Assembly: GCA_017447005.1 (NCBI GenBank)
Contig: JAFSOM010000641.1
Coordinates: 1 to 17,704, forward strand
Source of the DNA: Oscillibacter sp.
GTDB taxonomy: Bacteria; Bacillota; Clostridia; Oscillospirales; Oscillospiraceae
DNA: 17,704 bases
Direction of reading: 5' to 3'
In this document: in pieces, positions 1 to 7,307 of the stretch
Layout of the letters: each line of letters begins with the position of its first letter
How positions within the stretch are numbered: the first letter of the stretch is position 1
Position numbers and translations under genes: made by a program
Notes under the pieces: model-generated
What the model was told of the DNA's origin: nothing
Seen by the model: the letters and a program-made list of their open reading frames with translations, nothing else
Database searches by the model: none

Positions 1-84
1 CTTTACTCAAGCGGCGGGAATGGTTAAGCCAGTTCAGCGTGCGTTCGACAATTCATCGCCAAGGCGGGATTTCCCATTCATGAG

Positions 85-936
85 GTGAAGATTTTAGAAC
101 TATATACCTCTATGCGTTACGGGAGTGGAAAAAACAACGCCAGACGGCCTAACCAGATGTTGATTGACGCGGAGAGCTTCGCCTATATCTTTGAAAATGA
201 CTACAGTAGCGACGATGATTTGATTAACAAAGTCAAAACCGCTATGTTGCTCATCCAGAAAGACTACGAAAACCGCGGCTATCCCCCTTTCCATATGCGC
301 CCGATTCCCATGTTCCGTTACGGCTACTTTGCCATCCCGCCCCGGCAACAGGAAACGTTGAACCGGACATACCCTGACGCCGTGAAATTAGTGTTTCATA
401 ACTTGAATGTCCGCCAAGTGGATTTACAATTAATCTGGGAGAAGGACTATGCGCGGGATATGTCCTTCCCTAAGTTCAAGTTTTTGCTTTATACCAACAG
501 CCGGGAACTTGCGCTGAATACGAAATGGAATTTAACATCCGCTTTGTGCGTTGACATTTTCTTAAAAGTAAGGGGGAATCGGATTTCCAAAAAAATCCTC
601 CAAGCCTTCCGCGCCGCGGTGAACGTCTCCGTCAGCGACGGAACGTATAAGTCACGGGACTTTCTTGTAGAGTGTCTGCGCAAAGACGCCAAAATCAGTC
701 AGTATCGCGCCCAGAATATCGTCAATGTCATGCTGGCCGCTATGGATATTTTTCAGAAAGAAGGCTACGGCAAGCGGATGTCCGGCAGATTATATCAGGT
801 CAGAGCCTCCGGAACGCGGAATCCGGAAGCCGCAAAGGCGCTTTCCTATCAATTTAGCGCGAGCGCGCGGGACTTTTTCCGCTGGATTGAGAGTAAGAGG
901 CAGTACACTATGGACAACCTGCACGCAAAGCAGTGA
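85..936 (+). CDS. Hypothetical protein, 283 aa, unrecognised
   Basis: I do not recognise this family. The product is a soluble, mixed alpha/beta-looking basic protein of about 283 residues with no signal peptide or membrane segment. The start used is GTG at 85, which overlaps a TGA (86-88) closing a short open frame that enters from the left edge, so coupling to a preceding gene is possible. There is no clear Shine-Dalgarno sequence before it, and ATG at 112 (MRYGSGKNNA) is an alternative. The frame is open upstream to a stop at 25-27. Base composition is visibly less GC-rich than the minus-strand array and the gene runs convergently to it, so it probably belongs to a different, possibly acquired, segment. 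After its TGA the same frame continues into a helix-turn-helix-like relic. The long uninterrupted frame supports a real gene; function is unknown. Confidence 0.6.
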   Translation: MKILELYTSMRYGSGKNNARRPNQMLIDAESFAYIFENDYSSDDDLINKVKTAMLLIQKDYENRGYPPFHMRPIPMFRYGYFAIPPRQQETLNRTYPDAVKLVFHNLNVRQVDLQLIWEKDYARDMSFPKFKFLLYTNSRELALNTKWNLTSALCVDIFLKVRGNRISKKILQAFRAAVNVSVSDGTYKSRDFLVECLRKDAKISQYRAQNIVNVMLAAMDIFQKEGYGKRMSGRLYQVRASGTRNPEAAKALSYQFSASARDFFRWIESKRQYTMDNLHAKQ

Positions 937-1059
937 GAAGACGCCGCCCAAAAACTCTATGTCGTAAATGGCAAAGGCAACGCCTGCAAGGAAATCGCCA
1001 CGATACTGGGCGTTCTTGAAGCCATAGGCGATTCAGGGAGGTGCTGGCACAGGAAAGGC
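937..1059 (+). pseudogene. Relic of a helix-turn-helix protein (terminase-small-subunit-like or transposase-like)
   Basis: Directly after the stop of the preceding gene, in the same frame, about 41 codons read like a helix-turn-helix segment: AAQKLYVVNGKGNACKEIAT followed by ILGV. In known families (N-terminal domains of phage terminase small subunits, some transposases) the pattern 'lYvxxGkxxkEIAxxLGV' is followed by a recognition helix ending in a W-x-K/R pattern. Here the following residues (LEAIGDSGRCWHRKG) look degenerate. There is no start codon or ribosome binding site, and the region is too short for a gene. I infer a decayed fragment, but a chance resemblance cannot be excluded. Confidence 0.3.
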
Positions 1060-1111
1060 CATGATATACTCATGAGCGTTAAGATTTGCCGTTTTCGGAA
1101 TTGCGCCGCCC

Positions 1112-1144
1112 AAAGCCCTCCCCTGCAAGGCGGGAGAGGGCTTT
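1112..1144. terminator. Strong stem-loop between convergent genes, possible bidirectional terminator
   Basis: A near-perfect 33-nt inverted repeat: AAAGCCCTC at 1112-1120 pairs with GAGGGCTTT at 1136-1144, with one C/A mismatch inside and six further pairs (one G-T) around an AAG loop. It lies between the convergent 283-aa gene and the end of the minus-strand array (stop at 1176-1178). Either strand gives a GC-rich stem with three A and three T at its ends, but neither has a long downstream T-run, so it may be a weak bidirectional terminator or a REP-type repeat. A second small stem (GCGCGG/CCGCGC, 1159-1175) sits immediately after the array's last stop codon. I see no intact gene in 937-1175. 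Confidence 0.45.
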
Positions 1145-1175
1145 AAAGGCGCGATTTTGCGCGGAACGCCCGCGC

Positions 1176-2009
1176 TTACAGCATACGCCCCTCGCGTTTG
1201 GGCGCGGCGTCTTTCCGCAACGACGGCGCGCTTTCGGGGTCTGCGAAACTTCCGGCAAAGCGGAGATATTTAATCGCCGTCATAAGCTCGTCCAGCAGTT
1301 TCCCGGAATCCGACAACAGCTCATCGGAAATCTCGCCGCTCCGCCCTGTCTGGAGACGGTATTCTTTCAGATACTGCCTGATAAAACGCACCGAAAGCCG
1401 TTCGTCCTGAAAAGCCGTCTGCATGAGCGGAAAGTCCATGGGATGTTTGCGGGCCTTATCCTCTATCTCCGGCAGGAGCTTTCGTCTGACGAAATCGGGG
1501 GAGAAGGCGAACGCGTAGCCGTCGTTCGCCGCGCACAAACCGTACACTTCGTGCGGGTCGTCCAGCGGAATGAAGCCGTCCCTTTTCCCGTACTGCGCGT
1601 ACATATAATAAAATATCCGCGTCCGCTCCCGCTCGAACCGTTCGGTATGGAACGCGTCCAGCGTCAGCGAATATACGCGCAGGGGATTTTCGCCCCCGTC
1701 TTTCGCGGCCCGTTCGGAATCGTATTCGGGCCGGAAAACCAGCCGGTATTTTTCCCCGTCCCGCACGCGGTCCTTGAGGCGTTCCGCGGCGTCCAAGGGG
1801 TTCGTCAGGTAATAAATGCGCCCCTGAAATTTCAGCGCGCCCGGCTGGATATAGCCGCCGTCCCCGCGCCATGAAAGGCCATAGAGGATTCCGTCGGTAT
1901 AGGACGAAAAGAAACTTTCCGCAACCTCGCGGGGATAACGGTAAAGCTCTTCCAGCATCTCCCTGCTGAGAATATCGCCTCTTCTAAAAATTACCTCGCT
2001 TCGACGCAT
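1176..2009 (-). CDS. Hypothetical protein, 277 aa, possible tail/baseplate-like component, last gene of the array
   Basis: This is the last gene of the minus-strand array, 30 bp after the 936-aa ATPase gene. ATG at 2009 is preceded by AAAGGGG at about 8 nt. The first ~75 residues follow a pattern (VIFRRGDILS..MLEELY.. then YTDGILYGLSW.. then YIQPGALKFQGRIYYL). This recalls phage and injection-system tail proteins that begin 'f-x-x-Gd-l-t...n-l...dGil-x-Gl...v-x-pG-x-v-x-G-x-i-y-l'. The rest is rich in charged and aromatic residues, mainly helical in appearance, and ends in a basic tail. No signal peptide or membrane segment is present. The tail-protein reading rests on pattern memory only and is weak. 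The position in a module that also holds Hcp- and VgrG-like genes makes it reasonable. Confidence 0.8.
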   Translation of the reverse strand: MRRSEVIFRRGDILSREMLEELYRYPREVAESFFSSYTDGILYGLSWRGDGGYIQPGALKFQGRIYYLTNPLDAAERLKDRVRDGEKYRLVFRPEYDSERAAKDGGENPLRVYSLTLDAFHTERFERERTRIFYYMYAQYGKRDGFIPLDDPHEVYGLCAANDGYAFAFSPDFVRRKLLPEIEDKARKHPMDFPLMQTAFQDERLSVRFIRQYLKEYRLQTGRSGEISDELLSDSGKLLDELMTAIKYLRFAGSFADPESAPSLRKDAAPKREGRML

Positions 2010-2039
2010 GAGCGCGCCCCTTTCCCGCTTTCCGTAGCG

Positions 2040-4850
2040 TTATCTCCTGCCGTCAAAAAAGGTCTTGGAGGCGTCCTCAAAGTTTTCGTATTCGCAACGC
2101 AAAACTTTATACAGATTGCCGTCCGCGGCGTACCGCGTAAAAATCTGCATGAAAAAGAAGCCGTATTCATCCTTGGCGGGCGCCGCCACAATGATGTTTT
2201 CCCCCTCTACGGACTTGTCCGACTCCACCTTTTCACGAAGGTCCCTGATAAACCTCCTGACCGTCTCTTCATGGACGCCGCTAATGTCGCGGATTTTGTA
2301 CTCAATATCCTCCTCGCTCCATTCGTCCGCGGGCTGTCTGGAATTTACGAGAGAGACGACAAAATCCCGTTCCACGACTCCGTCCCGCCCCACCACAAGC
2401 AGGGGAACTTCCCGCGTGTTTTTCGGGGCCGCCGCCATGCGAATGACGTTCGGCGCGTTGCAGTCCAGCAAAACTCTGTCGCCCGTATGCTGGCCTTTCA
2501 CTTTCACGGTATAGATAATCTCCGGCCTGCTGGCGCGAATGCGAACCTCCATTTCCGGCCTCATCTGGTCCTTGTTGTAATAGATACAGCCCAGAATACA
2601 GTCCAGCTTCAAGTCCTCGGACGTTTCCCGCTCCCGGCTCTTCTCATTGGCGCCTTTCACCGCGGCGGGACGAAGTTTCCTTCCGGGGATATACTCCTTA
2701 ATCAGTTCGGAGAAGAGCGAGATTTTGCAGGACTGCCCGGAGAGCTTATAGTAATCAAAATCCTCAATCTTCTTCCGTCCGAGGCCAAGGCGGCCGTCCT
2801 GAAACAGCCCTACCAGCAGAGCGTAGATGTCGCCGCAGATAACGCGGTTGATTTCCTTAATGGTAATGCTGACGTTGCCAAAGGGCCGGTCGTTCCGGCT
2901 CAAAATCCCGTCGGCGTCCACGGTATAAAGGTACTCATTGCTGATGACAATGGGAAAGCTGGCGTCCGCGTCGCTTTTGTCGAAATCCATCATGACGCGT
3001 TCGGAGCGGTAAAAATCAATTTTGATTTGTTCCGCCCGCCGCCAGAGGTAGTAGAAGTTGCGCTTAATGCGCTTGATTTGGTTCGCGGTCTTGAATTTCC
3101 CGTTTTTCAGATACCGGGTGGGAATGATTTTCTCCGCCCGCTCGTAGGCGTCCAGAAACTTTTTGTAGACCTCGGAGTTTGCGCGGTCGGAATCGTAAGC
3201 GCCCTTTCCGTTCGCGGCGTTCTCCACAAGGCCCAGAATTTCATTTTCCGACTTGTCAATCAGGCGGATAATTTCGCCGCCGTCGGGGAAGTCCTCCGCC
3301 TGCAAGCGGGCGGCAATCTTGATTTTCAGCAACTGCATAATGCGATACGTGATGTTATTGCCGCCGAAATTGGAATTTCCGTTCGCAAAGCAGGTGTCCA
3401 GTTCCAGCGTCTTGCCCGCTTTCGTCTCCTGACAAGCAAACTCGCAACTGGCCAAATCCGTCGTGCCGCCGCCGCAGTCCATAATTAAGATGCTCTTTTT
3501 CTCCTGTCCGGGCGTTCCGTCGGCGTCCGGCTCGGCGTCGTTCCGCGCATACGCGATTGAGACAAGCTGGTCGTAGACGATAGCCAGTCCTTCGTCAATG
3601 CTGTCTTCGGCGGGCATAATCCGCTTTTCATTCTGATACAGTTCGGTAAAGACGCGGATAAACTGCCCCTTGAGCTTGACGGGGGCGGAGATGTGGATTT
3701 TCAGAAAGCGGGTGGAAAAATACTGCTCGGCGCATTCGATAATATAGTCGATATAGGCTTTGATAATTTCCCTTCTGCGCGGGAAGGCCTGATTGTTGCG
3801 CTCATCCCGAACCGGCTCCGCCTCATCCGGGGAGGACATCCATCGCTTAATCTCGAAATACATGGAGGCTCTGGACTCGTAGCGCTCATTCTCGATTTTC
3901 TTCCGGGCCTCGTATCCGAACAGGTACTTGATATGGCGGGGGTCGGAGCAGTCGTCCACATAGACGATAGTAGGCAGCAGGAGGGCGTCGGTATTGGGCG
4001 GCTCCACCGTAACGTCGATAAATCTGACCAGTTCGGCTTCGTCGGCTTCCGGGTTCAAAATGCCGTAAGAGCCTGCCGTCGTGTTGCTGGTGCCAAAGTC
4101 AATGCACAGGGGGCGGTTTTCCTCGACCGCAAAGTCGACAAAATTCATGTCGGCCAGACAACTGTAGCTTCCGCCCCGCGTATCGAACACTACCAGACGC
4201 GCCTGACGCGCTCCTCGGAATCCGTCATACTCAATCCGCTCCTTGTCGTCGAACACGACCTTGTAGGCGCCGCCTCCGTCCGCTTCCAGATAGCCCATGG
4301 CAAGCATAGCGTTCCCTTCCGCGCTGGCTATCAGGATTTTTGAGGCGTCCAGTTCAAGGTTCGGCTTCTGCACATAAATCATGACGCCGCTGTGCTGGGT
4401 AATCAGGCCGCCGTCGCGCAGGGTGAATTCGGTATAGTCCAAATCATCCTCGCCCAAGGGAATCATATTCCGGTATCCGCCGGCCTCGAACGCCTCCTTC
4501 ACGGCCTGATAGTCGACAGGCGCGCTTTCCGGCGGCGGGGACGGCGGCGGGACGGGGCGGGGCGCGTCGTCATCCGCCTCCTGCGGCGTCTCTCCCTCCA
4601 TGAGGCAGTTGGCCTCCATCCATTCCAGATGAATTTTCCGGGTCGCGTTTTTCAGCAGTTTTTCTTCCTCTTCGTCCCCGCCTTTCCGGACTTCGTTCAG
4701 GAGCATGGACTTGAGGTCATTGCCGATTCCGGCCCGGTCCGGATTGTCCTGAATCCAGTCCCGAAACTCCCGAACCGAGTGGAAATCGGGCTTTACCTCC
4801 AAATCAAAGCTGTCCTGAATCAGCTCATTGCTCAACGTATACTTTGCCAT
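2040..4850 (-). CDS. Large Hsp70/actin-fold ATPase with N-terminal extension, 936 aa
   Basis: A divergent member of the Hsp70/actin ATPase superfamily. Visible motifs are phosphate-1 DFGTSNT (251-257), a lysine in EIKRWM (K335) matching the DnaK catalytic Lys, E420 in DEGLAIV matching the Glu of 'EPTAAA', phosphate-2 MDCGGGTTDLA (457-467), FGGNNIT (495-501) and an adenosine-type motif LSGQSCKI (703-710). Catalytic residues thus appear intact. Around this core are an acidic N-terminal helical region (1-90), a proline-rich linker (97-111), a beta-rich region (~113-245), and a C-terminal part (~740-936) in place of a normal substrate-binding domain. SrfB-type proteins are the nearest comparison I can name, without confidence. 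The start ATG at 4850 has GGAGG six nt upstream and follows the Hsp70-vWA stop by 12 bp, so the two are probably co-translated. No signal peptide; likely cytosolic. Confidence 0.88.
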   Translation of the reverse strand: MAKYTLSNELIQDSFDLEVKPDFHSVREFRDWIQDNPDRAGIGNDLKSMLLNEVRKGGDEEEEKLLKNATRKIHLEWMEANCLMEGETPQEADDDAPRPVPPPSPPPESAPVDYQAVKEAFEAGGYRNMIPLGEDDLDYTEFTLRDGGLITQHSGVMIYVQKPNLELDASKILIASAEGNAMLAMGYLEADGGGAYKVVFDDKERIEYDGFRGARQARLVVFDTRGGSYSCLADMNFVDFAVEENRPLCIDFGTSNTTAGSYGILNPEADEAELVRFIDVTVEPPNTDALLLPTIVYVDDCSDPRHIKYLFGYEARKKIENERYESRASMYFEIKRWMSSPDEAEPVRDERNNQAFPRRREIIKAYIDYIIECAEQYFSTRFLKIHISAPVKLKGQFIRVFTELYQNEKRIMPAEDSIDEGLAIVYDQLVSIAYARNDAEPDADGTPGQEKKSILIMDCGGGTTDLASCEFACQETKAGKTLELDTCFANGNSNFGGNNITYRIMQLLKIKIAARLQAEDFPDGGEIIRLIDKSENEILGLVENAANGKGAYDSDRANSEVYKKFLDAYERAEKIIPTRYLKNGKFKTANQIKRIKRNFYYLWRRAEQIKIDFYRSERVMMDFDKSDADASFPIVISNEYLYTVDADGILSRNDRPFGNVSITIKEINRVICGDIYALLVGLFQDGRLGLGRKKIEDFDYYKLSGQSCKISLFSELIKEYIPGRKLRPAAVKGANEKSRERETSEDLKLDCILGCIYYNKDQMRPEMEVRIRASRPEIIYTVKVKGQHTGDRVLLDCNAPNVIRMAAAPKNTREVPLLVVGRDGVVERDFVVSLVNSRQPADEWSEEDIEYKIRDISGVHEETVRRFIRDLREKVESDKSVEGENIIVAAPAKDEYGFFFMQIFTRYAADGNLYKVLRCEYENFEDASKTFFDGRR

Positions 4851-4862
4851 AAGCGCCTCCGT

Positions 4863-6962
4863 TCATTTACGCAGCAGATTTTCTACCGCCTCGCCGAACG
4901 TCTCCGAAAGTTTCGAGGCGTCCTTTACCATGAAGCAGAGATTCCGTGCGGAAGCCAGTTCCCGCAGATAGGAGAGCTTCGCGTCCTGTACGCCGATTGC
5001 CGCAATGTCAATATTTTGCGCCTTGACGCTCTGCGCGGCCAATCTTGTGGCGTCGTATCTGTCCGGGTCTCCGTCCGTAATCAGAATAATCGCCTTTCTC
5101 CCGGCGCTACGGGAGAATTCCTGTTGCGCTATGGAAAGGGCGTCGCTCATGTTGGTACTTCCGCCCGCCTCCATCTGATTGACGGCCTCCAAAAGGCGGT
5201 TTTTGTCCTGCGTCAGTTCGCAGCGCAGTTTCGCGGAAGTCTCAAAGGTAATCAGGCCCAGCCGATGTCTGCTCAGGTCCAGCGACGTTTGAATCAGATT
5301 GCGGGAGGCCTTTTTCGCCTCGTCCATGCGATTTCCGTACATACTGCCGGAGATGTCCAGCAAGAGATAAAAATCCGTGGCGGCGGGGGCGGACGCCTTC
5401 TCCGCGCCTTCTATTTCCTGCCCCTTGTGCGCCTCAAACTGCTTTTCGCGGTTGCTCTTCGTATCTCTGGCCGTGACCTGCAAGGTTCTGCTGTGGTCAT
5501 AATGGAACGTAACCTCCACGGGCGTGGCGCCCGCCGGGGCGGGCGGTATGCCGTCCAGCACGAAACTGCCGTAGAAGTCGAACCCCGCACGGTTGCCGTC
5601 AAGGACATCCGGCGCGTTGCGGTCCGTCTTTTCGTAGACTTTAATCACAACGGAAGTCTGGTTGTCAAAAGCGGTGCGGTATTGCTGTCTGCGCTCGCAG
5701 GGATAGGCCTCGCCCTCGCGCAAAAGGGGCGAAAACTCTTTCCTGTGATTTTCTCCGTAGACTTCAATGCCCATGTCATGAGAGATAATGTCGCGCAGTC
5801 TGTCGTCAAAGGGGTCCACCCAGTTTTGGTCGGCGGCAAAGCGGTTCCACGAGTCGGCGATTTTCCCCGCGCCCATGGCGACCTGCGTGGCCCTGTCCTG
5901 CGTGGCATCGGCGGGAAAGCCGAAATAGTCCTCCACGCCTTTCTGCACTTTGGGAATATAGCAACTGCCGCCCACCAGAAAAATCTTTTTGATTTCCTCT
6001 TTCCGGAATTTCTTGCTTCCCCGAACCGTCTCGTCAATGACCTGCATAATTCTCTGGAACAGGTCCTGACAGAGCGCGTCGAATTTCGAGCGGGTGACGG
6101 AGATGGAGAAGTCATACGAGCGGTTGCGGTACTCGGCCAGCGCCGGAATGATAACTTCGGCTTCCTCGTCCTCGCTGAGTTGCTCCTTAATCTCCCGCGC
6201 CTCGTTTCTGATTCGGGCCATCATGCTGTAATAGCTCTGATAATCCAGCCCGGAAGCCTCCTGAGAGGACAGATTCACGCCCAATTCGTCCTGAATGTAG
6301 GACTCGAAATAGCGCACAAGCCGCTCGTCGAAATCGTCCCCGCCCAGACGCCGCTCGCCGTTGATTTCCAGCGTGGCGTACTTCTCGCCCATATCCAGCA
6401 CGCTCACGTCAAAGGTGCCGCCGCCCAAGTCCACCACGAAAATTTTGCCCTCTATCCCCTCCGCCGCGGACACCGCCGCCGCGACAGGCTCCGTGATAAT
6501 GCGCAGAACTTCCATGCCGGCTCTCTCCCCGGCGGTCTTTGTCTCGTCGGACTGGGCGCCGGTGAAGTAGGCCGGTATGGTAATGACCGCCTGTACCACG
6601 TCCTCCGGTTCCAGACTGTAGGCCTCCCGCACTTTCTTGTGCACTTCCTCCAGAATCTTGACCGCGACATCGGTCGGCGTGTACATTCTTCCGTGGCAGA
6701 GCCATGTTTTCTTCCGCTCGCCCGTCAGGCCTATATAGGTTTTCGAGGAGCGGATACAGTTTTTCGGGTCCCGCAGTCCCTTGGTGACGGCGGCTTTGCC
6801 GACGATTTCCTTAATGGACCCGTCCGGCTCCCGCTCTACATACAGCACGGACGGGAGCATATTCTTGCCGCTGAATTTTATCAGCTTCAGCTTGCCTCTC
6901 ACCCTGCAACACGCAAGCGTGTTCGTGGTGCCCAAATCAATGCCAACCTGTACTTTTCTCAT
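4863..6962 (-). CDS. Hsp70 (DnaK-like) ATPase fused to a C-terminal von Willebrand factor A domain, 699 aa
   Basis: Residues 1-385 form a clear Hsp70 nucleotide-binding domain: DLGTTNT (9-15), K74 in SSKTYIG, E158 in TEPVAAA, VDLGGGTFD (177-185), LGGDDFD (207-213) and VGGSCYIPKVQ (330-340). A shortened beta substrate-binding region follows (~395-505), without the alpha-helical lid of DnaK. In its place residues 529-699 form a vWA domain with a complete metal-ion adhesion site: DISGS (536-540), T603 in GGSTN and D630 in TDGD. vWA domains bind protein partners through Mg2+, so I infer ATP-driven remodelling of a vWA-recruited target. DnaK is normally ~600-640 aa and lacks vWA. ATG at 6962 matches the usual Hsp70 N-terminus, though AAGG abuts the start codon and the better AAAGGAG lies ~38 nt upstream. 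The gene follows a 345-bp intergenic region and probably starts its own transcript. Confidence 0.93.
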   Translation of the reverse strand: MRKVQVGIDLGTTNTLACCRVRGKLKLIKFSGKNMLPSVLYVEREPDGSIKEIVGKAAVTKGLRDPKNCIRSSKTYIGLTGERKKTWLCHGRMYTPTDVAVKILEEVHKKVREAYSLEPEDVVQAVITIPAYFTGAQSDETKTAGERAGMEVLRIITEPVAAAVSAAEGIEGKIFVVDLGGGTFDVSVLDMGEKYATLEINGERRLGGDDFDERLVRYFESYIQDELGVNLSSQEASGLDYQSYYSMMARIRNEAREIKEQLSEDEEAEVIIPALAEYRNRSYDFSISVTRSKFDALCQDLFQRIMQVIDETVRGSKKFRKEEIKKIFLVGGSCYIPKVQKGVEDYFGFPADATQDRATQVAMGAGKIADSWNRFAADQNWVDPFDDRLRDIISHDMGIEVYGENHRKEFSPLLREGEAYPCERRQQYRTAFDNQTSVVIKVYEKTDRNAPDVLDGNRAGFDFYGSFVLDGIPPAPAGATPVEVTFHYDHSRTLQVTARDTKSNREKQFEAHKGQEIEGAEKASAPAATDFYLLLDISGSMYGNRMDEAKKASRNLIQTSLDLSRHRLGLITFETSAKLRCELTQDKNRLLEAVNQMEAGGSTNMSDALSIAQQEFSRSAGRKAIILITDGDPDRYDATRLAAQSVKAQNIDIAAIGVQDAKLSYLRELASARNLCFMVKDASKLSETFGEAVENLLRK

Positions 6963-7030
6963 CCTTCGTCTTTCGCATTCCGCAAAGAAATGCCGCTCCT
7001 TTCCGACGGAAATGTGATACGTAAAGTTTT

Positions 7031-7080
7031 AAGAACCGCGCAAAAATCATTTGACCTGAACGCATGAGCGCCAAATGTCT
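7031..7080 (-). promoter_or_regulatory. Repeated upstream element, copy A (before the Hsp70-vWA gene)
   Basis: A 50-bp block matches 17551-17600 at 41 of 50 positions. The 10-mer caaaaatcat (7041-7050) is identical in both, and the conserved core on the coding strand is AAATGATTTTTGCGC. It lies 69-118 nt upstream of the ATG at 6962; the other copy lies 45-94 nt upstream of the Hcp-like gene, in the same orientation. On the coding strand TTGCGC is followed after 18 nt by TATCAC, a passable sigma-70-like pair in this copy. The pair is poorer in the other copy, so an activator or repressor site is equally possible. It abuts palindromic repeats and could instead be part of a repeat family. Confidence 0.45.
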
Positions 7081-7150
7081 CCCCCTATGGACATAGGCGT
7101 TAAGCTAAGACCTCTCCCCCTTGTCTCCCTCCCCTTTCAGGGGCGGGGGA
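7081..7150. repeat. Small intergenic inverted repeats
   Basis: Two short perfect hairpins lie in the intergenic region: CCTATG-GA-CATAGG (7084-7097) and CCCC-TTTCA-GGGG (7131-7143), the second inside a C-then-G-rich stretch. I see no coding potential. They look like fragments of the palindromic element found just to the right. Confidence 0.4.
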
Positions 7151-7172
7151 ACGGGATTTGACAGGGTTTTTG

Positions 7173-7260
7173 TCCCCCTATGGGGAAGAGTCACGCAGTG
7201 ACAGAGGGGCATTTTTTCCGCCCCTCCCGGCGCTACGCGCTGACCTTCCCATAGGGGAGA
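7173..7260. repeat. REP-like palindromic intergenic element
   Basis: The outer arms CCCCCTATGGGGAAG (7174-7188) and CTTCCCATAGGGGAG (7245-7259) are complementary apart from small mismatches. Inside are three further hairpins: GTCAC-GCA-GTGAC (7190-7202), GAGGGGC (7204-7210) with GCCCCTC (7220-7226) around an A/T-rich loop, and GCGC-TAC-GCGC (7230-7240). Nested palindromes of this kind are typical of repetitive extragenic elements in gut Bacillota. Placed 3' to the 416-aa gene (stop at 7308-7310), it could also act as a 3'-end or partial termination structure. Nothing in 6963-7307 looks like a gene. Confidence 0.6.
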
Positions 7261-7307
7261 GCTTTGGACGGCGCAGTCGTTCGAACCGTTTATGTTCGCG
7301 CCAATCC

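Noticed and set aside
2..88. C-terminal end of an upstream plus-strand gene (reads FTQAAGMVKPVQRAFDNSSP and ends at TGA 86-88)
   Set aside because: Only 28 codons are visible, with no recognisable motif. The GTGA overlap with the next start is suggestive, but the frame is too short to annotate as a gene.
4392..7067. Very long plus-strand open frame (about 890 codons) opposite the Hsp70-vWA and 936-aa genes
   Set aside because: It is antisense to two genes with clear Hsp70 and vWA motifs, spans their junction, and has no recognisable domain. Long antisense frames arise from the codon bias of GC-rich genes. The same applies to plus-strand frames at 1086-1874, 2271-3488, 7428-8651, 8597-10186 and 12533-13693.
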